A stretch of DNA of 9,063 nucleotides from an uncultured Granulosicoccaceae bacterium (lineage in GTDB: Bacteria > Pseudomonadota > Gammaproteobacteria > CALCKW01): contig CALDHJ010000535.1 of the NCBI GenBank assembly GCA_937941555.1, positions 1 to 9,063 on the forward strand, written 5' to 3'. Positions 1-6,166 of this stretch are shown here, piece by piece. Below the pieces are notes generated by a model, which ran no database searches, was not told where the DNA came from, and was given only the letters and a program-made list of their open reading frames with translations. Each line of letters opens with the position of its first letter. Positions within the stretch are counted from its first letter, which is position 1. Position numbers and translations under genes: made by a program.

Positions 1-833
1 GATACGATATCGGCAAACCGACGATCAATATCCGACAGAACCTCGGCCGCGGGTTGACCGACGAATTCAATGACCAACAATTGCGATGCCGAACGCCGAA
101 AGGCGATTTGGCGGCCGTTGAGGTCCACGCGTCGCAACTCATCGGCCGCAGAGGTGTACACCTCCTCGGTCAGATTCGACAACGCGGCCAGCAGGCCACT
201 GATCAGGTTCGTGTCAGAGCGCTCGGCGACATCATCGGCCTCGGCGACGCTCAAGGGTGTACCAGCGCCGCGATCAAGCAACATGGCGCGCAATACGTGA
301 AACTCTCCACCAGTCGTAAGAAGAAATTTCGACACCGGCTCACCAGTGCGCCAGGCCTGGACTCGGGCTTTCCACATCGCCATGGAGGTCAGAGAGTCAA
401 CACGCTCGTTGATGTCCTCACTCAACTTGGCAATCGAGTTTCTGACAGACGCCGCGACCAATCGACCCGTAATGGGATAGAGCGCATCCACCATCTCGTC
501 GCGCGAGTTGGCGATCTCCTTTCGAATGCTCGTGACAACAAATGGTGACAGCGCACGCGACAAAGCACTCGGATTGTCCTGCCCAGCCCGTCGCAGCGCA
601 TCAGGTAGCGCACCGGCAGCCGCTTCGAGGAAAACATCCGGATCGCTCGAACGCGCTCGCATCCGCTCAGTCTCGTCAGCCAGCTCCGCCAATTTGGTCG
701 ACGTCACCTCCGACGCTTGCAGCGACTCTGAGAGCTCACGCCGCAGATCGTCCAACTCGCGTCGCTCATCTCCGAGCAATATGTTGCGCAACACTTCCAT
801 TTCTGGGTTGTTGATCGCGTCGGACTCTTTCAT
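1..833 (-). CDS. OmpA-family protein with large N-terminal soluble domain (partial, C-terminus off the left edge)
   Basis: An open frame of 277 codons reads without a stop from the ATG at 833 down to the left edge, so the C-terminal part is missing. The visible part is soluble and helical, with no signal peptide. It matches what I recall of the N-terminal region of bacterial OmpA-family proteins: an acidic start with 'LLGDERRELDDL', 'LPDALRRAGQDNPSALSRAL', 'VDALYPITGRLVAASV', 'WKARVQAWRTGEPVSKFLL' (the W-R-A-TG-P-core near residue 145-165), then 'LLDRGAGTPL' and 'NLISGLLAALSNLTEEVY'. In that family an OmpA-like peptidoglycan-binding domain follows; it would lie outside the window, so I infer it rather than see it. 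The start is uncertain. An in-frame ATG at 905 adds 24 residues (MRTFSASH...) and neither start has a strong ribosome binding site (GAGG 13 nt before 833, GGGAG 11 nt before 905). I prefer 833 because the family-like sequence begins there. Function is unknown beyond a probable envelope role. Confidence 0.7.
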   Translation of the reverse strand, partial: MKESDAINNPEMEVLRNILLGDERRELDDLRRELSESLQASEVTSTKLAELADETERMRARSSDPDVFLEAAAGALPDALRRAGQDNPSALSRALSPFVVTSIRKEIANSRDEMVDALYPITGRLVAASVRNSIAKLSEDINERVDSLTSMAMWKARVQAWRTGEPVSKFLLTTGGEFHVLRAMLLDRGAGTPLSVAEADDVAERSDTNLISGLLAALSNLTEEVYTSAADELRRVDLNGRQIAFRRSASQLLVIEFVGQPAAEVLSDIDRRFADIV

Positions 834-1061
834 GGCTGGCTTGACGCCTCGTTGGGGCACGGCGCGCACCACCCACCCGCTATGGCTGGCGGAGAAGGTA
901 CGCATTAGGGTGCAAACTCCCAGATTGTAATAGATCGGGTGGCATTTCGACCTTCTGGGGGGCACATTCGTCGACTGCTAGACGAAATCGCAGCGGAAAC
1001 CGCTCGAGACAGCCCGAAGCCGCGTGAGGGATAGGTGTTATCCGCTAAATCCGGAAACCCG
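834..1061. other. Intergenic gap between the TetR gene and the OmpA-family gene
   Basis: I see no gene in these 228 bases apart from the possible 24-codon extension of the OmpA-family gene to 905. Two small hairpins are present: AGCGG-aaa-CCGCT at 992-1004 and GGATA-5 nt-TATCC at 1029-1043. Neither is followed by a T-run in either direction, so I do not call a terminator. Both flanking genes point leftwards, so the gap may hold the promoter of the OmpA-family gene or be read through from the regulator. Confidence 0.5.
924..929 (-). promoter_or_regulatory. Possible -10 element upstream of the OmpA-family gene
   Basis: On the minus strand this reads TACAAT, five of six matches to the sigma-70 -10 consensus. 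It lies in the AT-richer part of the gap before the OmpA-family gene. No convincing -35 box stands 16-18 bases upstream. If it is used, transcription would begin near 917, which favours the ATG at 833 (leader of about 84 nt) over the ATG at 905. Weak evidence. Confidence 0.22.
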
Positions 1062-1679
1062 TCATGTCGACGCTCGGGGCTGCAGAAATTCGATCAAAGT
1101 CTCCTCACTGAGCACATCCGTGCAACATCCGGGCTCGAAGAGATAGTGTCGAAAGAACCGTACTCCAAGGAGCAACGAACTGACATGCCGCTGAAGCTGG
1201 CCGGCATCCAGATCCGAGCGCACTTGCCCGGCTTCCTGCGCACGGCGAAGGATATCTTCTATCACCCCGTCGCGCTCCGCCCAGGCGACGGAAACCCGTT
1301 GCCAGACTTCGCTGTCACGGTCCGTGAAATCCACCAGCGCCCGCGCAGCAAATGACGGCCTGTCGAAGGTCGCTTGACCTACACGCCAGAAAGCCAGCAA
1401 CGACAGCAAGGGATCACTTCCAACCTCACGCAGCGGTTCCAGACGCCGATCCAGAGCACCGAGTTCAGTATCGAGGCACTCGAGAAACAACGCGAGTTTG
1501 GATCCGAACGCCGCGTACACACTCCCTGTCTGCATCCCGGTCGCCGACACCACGTCCTGGACAGAGGTATCCCGGAAACCCTTCTCGAAGAAAAGCTTTG
1601 TTGCCGCTTCGATGGCGGCGGCGCGATCATACTGAATCGGCCGACCGGCACCTTTCGCATTTCGGGATTGAGAGGACAT
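1062..1679 (-). CDS. TetR/AcrR-family transcriptional regulator
   Basis: A 205-residue protein of the usual TetR length. After a short basic, polar leader (SRNAKGAGRPIQYD), residues about 18-70 form the DNA-binding domain: 'AAIEAATKLFFEKGF', then the helix-turn-helix 'TSVQDVVSATGMQTGSVYAAFGSK', followed by 'LALFLECLD'. These are hallmark TetR positions (FxxKGFxxTSVxDV...TGxxxGSxYxxFxxK). The C-terminal ligand and dimer domain (about 75-205) is helical and variable; it ends in 'LLLGVRFFRHYLF' and gives no clue to the ligand. The start at 1679 is the ATG next to the conserved region. A GTG at 1697, six codons upstream, has a better-placed AAGG and is a real alternative. The frame stays open to 1880, but that would run into the divergent ATPase gene and looks unlike protein. 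It probably represses itself and perhaps the divergent ATPase gene through the palindrome at 1717-1732; this is inferred from position. Confidence 0.9.
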   Translation of the reverse strand: MSSQSRNAKGAGRPIQYDRAAAIEAATKLFFEKGFRDTSVQDVVSATGMQTGSVYAAFGSKLALFLECLDTELGALDRRLEPLREVGSDPLLSLLAFWRVGQATFDRPSFAARALVDFTDRDSEVWQRVSVAWAERDGVIEDILRRAQEAGQVRSDLDAGQLQRHVSSLLLGVRFFRHYLFEPGCCTDVLSEETLIEFLQPRAST

Positions 1680-1716
1680 ATCGTCTCGGAGGGACACTGT
1701 GCGCCTTGTTACACGG

Positions 1717-1732
1717 GCTACTGTAGTATAGC
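1717..1732. promoter_or_regulatory. Candidate TetR operator (imperfect palindrome)
   Basis: The 16 bases form an imperfect inverted repeat, GCTA-8 nt-TAGC, with a further CTAC-T-GTAG palindrome inside its left part (1718-1726). It lies 20 bases upstream of the GTG and 38 bases upstream of the ATG of the TetR gene, in the spacer to the divergent ATPase gene. TetR regulators commonly bind short palindromes in exactly this position and repress both directions. The assignment rests on symmetry and position only. Confidence 0.4.
1725..1730 (-). promoter_or_regulatory. Possible -10 element of the TetR gene
   Basis: On the minus strand this reads TATACT, five of six matches to the -10 consensus. 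It lies inside the candidate operator at 1717-1732, so a bound repressor would block it. Transcription would start near 1718, shortly before the regulator. I see no good -35 at 16-18 bases, so confidence is low. Confidence 0.33.
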
Positions 1733-1839
1733 GCCAGCGGCAATTGAAAGACTGAAAGCCCGTGCGCGGAGCCGCCATCGGCGCAGTACCAATCCGGATT
1801 TCCCAGTACACGGGGCAACAACCCGCGAAGGACCCAAGC

Positions 1840-3336
1840 ATGACAAAACAGACAGGCATACTGATTGGCAAGGGGGACAAACAGGTCTTTCTGGATCCAC
1901 GCTACGCCAACCGACACGGCCTGATTGCAGGCGCAACCGGCACCGGCAAGACCGTCACGGTGCAGGTGCTGGCCGAGCAATTCTCGCGTCTGGGCGTGCC
2001 GGTGTTCCTGACCGACGTCAAAGGCGACATGACCGGCATCGCCCTGCCCGGCTCGGAGCACCCCAAGGTCACCGAGCGCATCGAAACCATCGGTATCGAG
2101 AACTTCGAATTTGGCGGAAGTCCGACTGTCCTGTGGGACCTGTTTGGCAAGTCCGGCCACCCGATCAGAGCCACCGTGTCCGACATGGGGCCGGCGCTGC
2201 TGTCACGCTTGATGGACCTGAACGAAACGCAGGAAGGCGTGCTGGCCATCGCGTTCGAGTTTGCCGACGACGAAGGCATGCTACTGCTCGACTTCAAGGA
2301 TTTGCGTGAAACGCTCCAGTACGTTGGCGAGAACGCCAAGACCCTCAAAAACGAATACGGCAACGTCAGCAGCGCGTCCGTCGGCGCCATTCAGCGCCGG
2401 TTGCTTGTTCTCGAACAAGAAGGCGCGGAGTCCTTTTTCGGGGAACCCGCCCTCGACCTCTGGGACTTCATGCGCACCGACCACACCGGTCGGGGTCACA
2501 TCAACCTGCTGATTGCCAACCGCTTGATGACCAATCAGCGTTTGTACGCGACGTTTCTGCTCTGGTTGCTGAGCGAGCTGTTCGAGAACCTGCCCGAGGT
2601 TGGCGATCTCGACAAACCGCGCTTCGTGTTCTTTTTCGACGAGGCCCACTTGCTTTTCGACGATGCACCCAAAGCGCTGCTCGAGAAGATCGAAACGGTT
2701 GTTCGGCTGATACGCTCCAAAGGCGTGGGCATCTACTTCTGCACGCAAAACCCGCTCGACATCCCCGACAGTGTATTGGGCCAACTTGGCAACCGCGTGC
2801 AGCACGCCTTGCGTGCCTTCACACCACGCGACCAGAAGGCCGTGCGTTCCGTCGCGCAAACCATGCGCGCCAACCCGTCATTCGACACGGTTGACGAGAT
2901 CACTCAGATGGGTGTCGGTGTTGCACTCGTCTCCACCCTAGAAGACGATGGCGTGCCGAGCGTCACAGAGCGCACCCTGATCCGCCCACCGCACTGCCAA
3001 TTCGGCCCGGCATCCGAATCCGAGTGCGCCAACCTCGTGCGCCAGAGCCCGTTGAGCGGCCGCTACGACAAAGCTATCGACCGCGAATCGGCCTTCGAGA
3101 TTCTGGCCGAGCGTGCAGAGCAACGTCTGAAGGAAGCCGAAGCCCAAGCAGCGCAGGAAGCCGAGGAAAAAGAACGCCAGAAAGCCGAACGCGAATCCCG
3201 CCGCGGGCGCGGTAATCGCCAGGGCATCGGCGAGGCGATGGTGAAAAGCCTGGTCAGGTCAGTGAGCAGCTCGGTCGGCCGCAGCATAGGCCGGCAAATC
3301 CTGCGCGGTCTGCTCGGTGGTGTGATGCGACGCTGA
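1840..3336 (+). CDS. YjgR-type HerA-like ATPase (DUF853 family)
   Basis: A 498-residue protein, the usual length for E. coli YjgR. It carries the P-loop signature of the HerA/FtsK branch of RecA-fold ATPases: '[22 protein letters not shown]' with Walker A at 31-38, then '[12 protein letters not shown]' at 58-68. The Walker B strand with catalytic glutamate is '[13 protein letters not shown]' (261-273). '[15 protein letters not shown]' (295-309) is the sensor strand and '[19 protein letters not shown]' (317-335) is a strongly conserved DUF853 stretch. Residues about 420-455 are Ala/Glu/Lys/Arg-rich and predict a coiled coil; the tail is basic and Gly/Arg-rich. The start is the ATG at 1840, preceded by GAAGGA at good spacing; the open frame upstream to 1762 is not protein-like. 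HerA proper works with the nuclease NurA in DNA end processing, but no nuclease gene is nearby and the role of YjgR-type proteins is not settled. It is divergent from a TetR gene and convergent with the YfaZ-family gene 13 bases away. Confidence 0.93.
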   Translation: MTKQTGILIGKGDKQVFLDPRYANRHGLIAGATGTGKTVTVQVLAEQFSRLGVPVFLTDVKGDMTGIALPGSEHPKVTERIETIGIENFEFGGSPTVLWDLFGKSGHPIRATVSDMGPALLSRLMDLNETQEGVLAIAFEFADDEGMLLLDFKDLRETLQYVGENAKTLKNEYGNVSSASVGAIQRRLLVLEQEGAESFFGEPALDLWDFMRTDHTGRGHINLLIANRLMTNQRLYATFLLWLLSELFENLPEVGDLDKPRFVFFFDEAHLLFDDAPKALLEKIETVVRLIRSKGVGIYFCTQNPLDIPDSVLGQLGNRVQHALRAFTPRDQKAVRSVAQTMRANPSFDTVDEITQMGVGVALVSTLEDDGVPSVTERTLIRPPHCQFGPASESECANLVRQSPLSGRYDKAIDRESAFEILAERAEQRLKEAEAQAAQEAEEKERQKAERESRRGRGNRQGIGEAMVKSLVRSVSSSVGRSIGRQILRGLLGGVMRR

Positions 3337-3349
3337 GTCTCCGAGACGA

Positions 3350-3943
3350 CTAACGCCGCCGGAAGTCCAGCGGCACGAGATTGAAGCGGATACCGACGTG
3401 CACGTTGTCGTCAAGTTCGACATCGTCGTCGGTGTCGTTCATCCGAGCCGTGACCAAGCGGTACCCGATATAGCCAAGCGCCGTTGGCGTGATCTCTACC
3501 TCCAGCCGCGAGTCGAGTTCGAACAGCCGCTGGCTGTCGCCGAATGCAGTCACGCTGGGCGCAAAATACGCTTCGGCAACAAACGCCATCGGCGCGATGC
3601 GGGACGGAATGATGTAGCCCAGCCGGGCACCGAGCGCGACGGCGGTCAGTTCCCGATCATCTGCGAGTCGCGCACCGAACAGTTTGGCGCCCACACCCAA
3701 TTGCCAGGGCTGCCCGAGTTCGGCCTGCTGGCCAAGCGAGATCACCTCGGCTGAGAGCAACACGTCTTCACGGCGGTTGTAGAGCGCCGAGAACCCAACG
3801 TCGATACCGCCTTCGAGAAACCCCCGAGAACCCAGCAGATAGGTGAATTCACCCGTCTCCTCACTCAAACTCAGCGCAATGCCAGCCGCGCGAGCCGACG
3901 GGACAATCAACAGGCTGATCAATAGCAGCAGGGCGTATTTCAT
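3350..3943 (-). CDS. YfaZ-family outer-membrane beta-barrel protein
   Basis: A 197-residue precursor. Residues 1-19 are a clear signal peptide: MKYA, a Leu/Ile-rich core, then 'PSARA' before the predicted cut, giving an AxA site. The mature protein has alternating hydrophobic and polar stretches typical of a small barrel. It shows the pattern I recall for the YfaZ family: 'GGIDVGFSALYN', 'WQLGVGAKLFGARL', 'TAVALGARLGYIIPSRIAPMAFVAEAYFAPSVTAFGD' (split across 100-136), 'ALGYIGYRLVTA' and a late 'HVGIRFNL'. Proteins of this family are small outer-membrane proteins with no firmly established function. The start at 3943 is supported by GGAG six bases upstream and by the signal peptide; the frame is open further up to 4480 but that part runs through the amgK gene. 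An acidic loop (DDDVELDD, 172-179) may be extracellular. It is divergent from amgK; a shared envelope theme is possible but unproven. Confidence 0.85.
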   Translation of the reverse strand: MKYALLLLISLLIVPSARAAGIALSLSEETGEFTYLLGSRGFLEGGIDVGFSALYNRREDVLLSAEVISLGQQAELGQPWQLGVGAKLFGARLADDRELTAVALGARLGYIIPSRIAPMAFVAEAYFAPSVTAFGDSQRLFELDSRLEVEITPTALGYIGYRLVTARMNDTDDDVELDDNVHVGIRFNLVPLDFRRR

Positions 3944-4023
3944 TGCGGACTCCGAGGGGATCGCGGGCGGTTGGCGCAGTCTCACGACACCGGTTCGGCG
4001 GCTGATCACGCGGGACAGGCCGT

Positions 4024-4050
4024 GTCCGGCTGTTCGGGCCGTGACCGGAC
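4024..4050. repeat. Inverted repeat in the yfaZ-like/amgK divergent spacer
   Basis: GTCCGG (4024-4029) and CCGGAC (4045-4050) are perfect inverted arms 15 bases apart, in the 176-bp spacer between the divergent YfaZ-family and amgK genes. A smaller GACA-5 nt-TGTC repeat overlaps on the left (4014-4026). The sequence is GC-rich, where such matches arise easily by chance, so a regulatory role is only a possibility. Confidence 0.3.
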
Positions 4051-4062
4051 GCCGCCCGGACC

Positions 4063-4091
4063 GAGACAAGGCCCTCTCTTTGGAGCATAGT
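4063..4091 (+). promoter_or_regulatory. Possible sigma-70 promoter of amgK-murU
   Basis: GAGACA (4063-4068, four of six to the -35 consensus) and CATAGT (4086-4091, four of six to the -10) are separated by exactly 17 bases. Transcription would begin near 4098, giving a leader of about 20 bases before the amgK ATG. The spacing is ideal but each box is only a moderate match. Confidence 0.38.
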
Positions 4092-4119
4092 TCAGATGTT
4101 TTTGTAGGCGAGCACTTCG

Positions 4120-5100
4120 ATGAGCTCTTCACCCAACACAGTGGACACGGATCGCCTCGACGCACTGGCGCTCTGGTTGCAGTCGATCGGCGAGAACCCG
4201 GCAACCCTGCGCCCGGTCTCATCCGACGCCAGCGCGCGGCGCTACTTTCGACTCGACTCGCTGGCGGGCACGCACGTGGCAGTAGACGCGCCACCCGACA
4301 CTGAAGACAACGCCACGTTCCTTGCTGTTGCCAGCGAACTGAGGGCGGCGGGTATTCGCGTGCCAGCGCAACACGCCGCGCAGCTCGAAGGCGGCTTCCT
4401 GCTGATGGAGGACTTCGGTGACACGCCGTTCGAAACGGCGTTGACTGACGAAACACTGCAGTTGCACTACGACCAGGCAATCGACCTGCTGGCCGCTCTG
4501 CATCACCTTCCGACCCACCACCGCCAGCGCTATGCGCCCGAACTGATAACGCGCGAACTCGGCATCTTCATCGACCACTACCTGACGGACCAGGGCGTGA
4601 CCCTGAGCGAGTCGGATCGCGCGGCGTGGAATCGGTACACGCAGTGGACGCTCGCCGCGTTCGACGCTGGTGAAGCCGTCTGGACGCACCGCGATTTCCA
4701 TTGCCGCAACCTGATGTTGCTCACAGACGGCAGCCTCGGACTCATCGACTTTCAGGGTGCGTTGTACGCGCCTGCAGGCTATGACCTCGCATCGCTGCTG
4801 CGCGATTGCTATGTCGACTTGCCACCCGCAGCGTTCACACGCGCACTGGACCGCTATGCCAGTGCGATGGGCATTGCCGACGCGGGTGCGCTACGCCAGA
4901 GCGTCGACATCCTAGGGCTCCAGCGTCACCTCAAATGCCTTGGTCTGTTCGTCCGCTTTGCGCGCGAACAGGGCAAGCGGCAATACCTTGCGGCCCTACC
5001 GCGCACAGCCGCCTACGCCCGCCACGTTGCCTCGTCCTACCCGGAGTCCGACATCGTATTGTCGCTTTTGAATCGGTGTCAGACGGAGCCGCCGCTGTGA
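4120..5100 (+). CDS. amgK: N-acetylmuramate/N-acetylglucosamine kinase AmgK
   Basis: A 326-residue sugar kinase with the aminoglycoside-phosphotransferase (protein-kinase-like) fold. In Pseudomonas and Caulobacter AmgK phosphorylates the anomeric position of MurNAc and GlcNAc, the kinase step of cytoplasmic peptidoglycan recycling. Family signatures appear in order: 'SSDASARRYFRL' (34-45) at the N-lobe, 'VAVDAPPDTEDNATFL' (53-68), 'LLMEDFGD' (94-101), the catalytic loop 'THRDFHCRNLML' (189-200) with D192, the metal-binding 'LIDFQGAL' (208-215) with D210, 'YDLASLLRDCY' (221-231), and the C-terminal 'LGLQRHLKCLGLFVRFAREQGKRQYLAALPR' region (265-295). All catalytic residues expected of the fold are present; a small change is Gly in place of the Asp often seen after 'IDFQ'. 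The ATG at 4120 follows an in-frame stop a few codons upstream; its ribosome binding site is weak. The TGA overlaps the murU GTG, and this amgK-murU order is the conserved one, which makes the call firm. Confidence 0.95.
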   Translation: MSSSPNTVDTDRLDALALWLQSIGENPATLRPVSSDASARRYFRLDSLAGTHVAVDAPPDTEDNATFLAVASELRAAGIRVPAQHAAQLEGGFLLMEDFGDTPFETALTDETLQLHYDQAIDLLAALHHLPTHHRQRYAPELITRELGIFIDHYLTDQGVTLSESDRAAWNRYTQWTLAAFDAGEAVWTHRDFHCRNLMLLTDGSLGLIDFQGALYAPAGYDLASLLRDCYVDLPPAAFTRALDRYASAMGIADAGALRQSVDILGLQRHLKCLGLFVRFAREQGKRQYLAALPRTAAYARHVASSYPESDIVLSLLNRCQTEPPL

Positions 5101-5753
5101 AGCTGGCGATCGTTCTGGCGGCTGGATACGGCTCTCGGATGCGGCCAAACAGCGCTCGCGTGCCCAAACCACTGTTGCGTATCGGACGCGAAAGCTTGTT
5201 AATACGCCACTTGCGAGCACTCGACGTGAGCGGCCACACACACGCTGTGGTCACATGCAGTTACCACTCACAAACGCTTCGCCTGCTGGTTGGGCGCCTT
5301 CGCTTCGATTACCTGAAGATCTCGTTCAGCCACGAGGGCCACCAACCACTGGAAACGGCTGGCGGCATCCGGCGCGTGATGTCTCAATATCCCGGTAGCC
5401 CTGTCACGGTAGTCAACGGCGACATCCTGACCGAATTCCCATTCTCCGAACTCGGCGCGCCACCTGTCGGTGGCGCGCACTTGCTGCTGGTCCCCAACCC
5501 ACCGCACAACCCGCTGGGTGATTTCTGCCTCAGCAAAAGTGGCGTTGTCAGCCGACGGGGTACGGATGCGCAGGCGCTGACCTTCAGCGGCGTGTCCTCC
5601 TTTGACTCGTCTGCCCTCGGAACAGGCGATTCGCCGCGCCTTGCGGATGCGTTGTCACCGTTGATCGAAGCGGGTTTGGTGACCGGCCAATACTGCGATC
5701 ACCTGTGGCAAGACGTTGGGACCCCCGACGCCATGCATGCGCTTAATTCCTGA
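5097..5753 (+). CDS. murU: N-acetylmuramate alpha-1-phosphate uridylyltransferase MurU
   Basis: A 218-residue nucleotidyltransferase of the GT-A-like sugar-1-phosphate family, close to the usual MurU length of about 223. MurU converts MurNAc-1-phosphate and UTP to UDP-MurNAc, so recycled MurNAc bypasses MurA/MurB, the step blocked by fosfomycin. The N-terminus gives the signature loop 'LAAGYGSRMRP' (7-17) with 'PKPLL' (23-27). Further on are 'EGHQPLETAGGI' (80-91), 'VVNGDILTEF' (105-114, metal-binding Asp in NGD), 'LTFSGVSSFD' (161-170) and 'LWQDVGTPDAM' (203-213), the second metal Asp being D206. The GTG at 5097 overlaps the amgK stop codon as GTGA and has GGAG eight bases upstream, so coupling is likely. 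The frame is open for 97 codons upstream but that is inside amgK. Compared with canonical MurU the 'RMRPLT' loop reads 'RMRPNS' and the segment around residues 50-66 is divergent. Confidence 0.93.
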   Translation: MKLAIVLAAGYGSRMRPNSARVPKPLLRIGRESLLIRHLRALDVSGHTHAVVTCSYHSQTLRLLVGRLRFDYLKISFSHEGHQPLETAGGIRRVMSQYPGSPVTVVNGDILTEFPFSELGAPPVGGAHLLLVPNPPHNPLGDFCLSKSGVVSRRGTDAQALTFSGVSSFDSSALGTGDSPRLADALSPLIEAGLVTGQYCDHLWQDVGTPDAMHALNS

Positions 5754-5781
5754 TCAGAACTCCCCAGATCGGTAAGATAAC

Positions 5782-5808
5782 GTGACATAATAAACTAAAG
5801 TTTATTAT
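5782..5808 (+). promoter_or_regulatory. Likely promoter of the cold-shock gene
   Basis: GTGACA (5782-5787, five of six to the -35) and TATTAT (5803-5808, five of six to the -10) are 15 bases apart, slightly short but usable. Both lie in the only strongly AT-rich stretch of the window. Transcription would begin near 5815, leaving a leader of roughly 100 bases before the csp ATG; long leaders are typical of cold-shock genes. The -10 lies within the right arm of the palindrome at 5787-5808. Confidence 0.45.
5787..5808. repeat. 22-bp AT-rich palindrome upstream of the cold-shock gene
   Basis: ATAATAAACT (5787-5796) and AGTTTATTAT (5799-5808) are perfect 10-base inverted arms around a central AA. 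The element starts 33 bases after the murU stop and overlaps the proposed csp promoter. Symmetry, size and position fit an operator for a dimeric repressor. As RNA it would make a weak A-U hairpin without a following U-run, so a terminator for amgK-murU is less likely. Confidence 0.7.
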
Positions 5809-5815
5809 TCATTCT

Positions 5816-5828
5816 CATATGGAATATG
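5816..5828. repeat. Small inverted repeat in the csp leader
   Basis: CATAT and ATATG flank GGA, a five-base-pair AT hairpin just downstream of the predicted csp transcription start. It might form structure at the 5' end of a cold-shock mRNA, but it is short and may be chance in AT-rich DNA. Confidence 0.3.
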
Positions 5829-5918
5829 TTATTTTTATCACTAATCTGACACGCAAAAATCGCCCTCCGTGTGTACCATCAGTGCGCTGACAAAGCGATG
5901 CAACACGTGGAAAGGAAC

Positions 5919-6128
5919 ATGTCGGAACGCGAGACAGGCAACGTCAAATGGTTTGACAATGCCAAGGGGTACGGATTCATCGTGCGCGAGAGCGGAGAGG
6001 ATGTATTTGTGCACTACCGGGCTATTTCTGGCGAGGGATACCGCTCTCTCAAAGAAGGACAGCAAGTTGAATACACCCTCCAGTCAGGCGACAAGGGGTT
6101 TCAGGCGGAAGACGTCACACCGCTGTGA
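5919..6128 (+). CDS. Cold-shock protein, CspA family
   Basis: A 69-residue single cold-shock domain, the standard family size. These are small beta-barrel proteins that bind single-stranded RNA and DNA and melt mRNA structure. The RNA-binding motifs are evident: 'GNVKWFDNAKGYGFIV' (7-22, RNP1 core KGYGFI at 16-21) and 'EDVFVHYRAI' (27-36, RNP2 core VFVHY). The remainder, 'LKEGQQVEYTL' and 'KGFQAEDVTPL', matches the last strands and the usual A.(D/E)V ending. The ATG at 5919 sits just after a purine-rich GGAAAGGAA. In-frame GTG at 5871 and ATG at 5898 would add up to 16 residues, but the family starts at the chosen methionine. It stands alone between an AT-rich regulatory leader and a GC hairpin, so it is probably its own transcription unit. 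Which csp paralogue it is, and whether cold induces it, cannot be told from sequence. Confidence 0.94.
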   Translation: MSERETGNVKWFDNAKGYGFIVRESGEDVFVHYRAISGEGYRSLKEGQQVEYTLQSGDKGFQAEDVTPL

Positions 6129-6130
6129 TG

Positions 6131-6153
6131 TCAGCCCCGGCAATCGGGGCTGA
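6131..6153 (+). terminator. GC-rich hairpin after the cold-shock gene
   Basis: TCAGCCCCG (6131-6139) and CGGGGCTGA (6145-6153) form a perfect nine-pair stem with a five-base GCAAT loop, starting two bases after the csp stop. The stem is strong enough for an intrinsic terminator, but no T-run follows directly; the first four Ts are at 6167-6170. It may be a poor terminator or a 3' end that protects the short mRNA from exonucleases. Confidence 0.65.
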
Positions 6154-6166
6154 ACGAGACCTTCCG

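Noticed and set aside
54..548. Plus-strand open frame of 164 codons opposite the OmpA-family gene
   Set aside because: Low-complexity Arg/Gln-rich translation with no recognisable domain; the minus-strand frame is open across the same region and matches a known family.
1762..1839. Upstream extension of the HerA-like ATPase to an in-frame start at 1762
   Set aside because: The extra residues are not family-like and there is a good ribosome binding site before the ATG at 1840.
1680..1880. N-terminal extension of the TetR protein to an ATG at 1880
   Set aside because: It would overlap the start of the divergent ATPase gene and place 67 unrelated residues before the normal TetR leader; ATG at 1679 or GTG at 1697 is sufficient.
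2281..2859. Minus-strand open frame of 192 codons inside the ATPase gene
   Set aside because: Antisense shadow of a strongly conserved coding frame in GC-rich DNA; no independent protein motif.
3337..3347. GTCT-CCG-AGAC hairpin between the convergent ATPase and YfaZ-family genes
   Set aside because: Only four base pairs and no T-run on either strand; not enough for a terminator call.
3944..4480. Extension of the YfaZ-family protein upstream to 4480
   Set aside because: It would run antisense through the first 120 codons of amgK and bury the signal peptide, which starts at the ATG at 3943.
4806..5096. Upstream extension of MurU into amgK
   Set aside because: The 97 extra codons are a frame-shifted read of amgK; the GTG at 5097 begins exactly at the family N-terminus and has a ribosome binding site.
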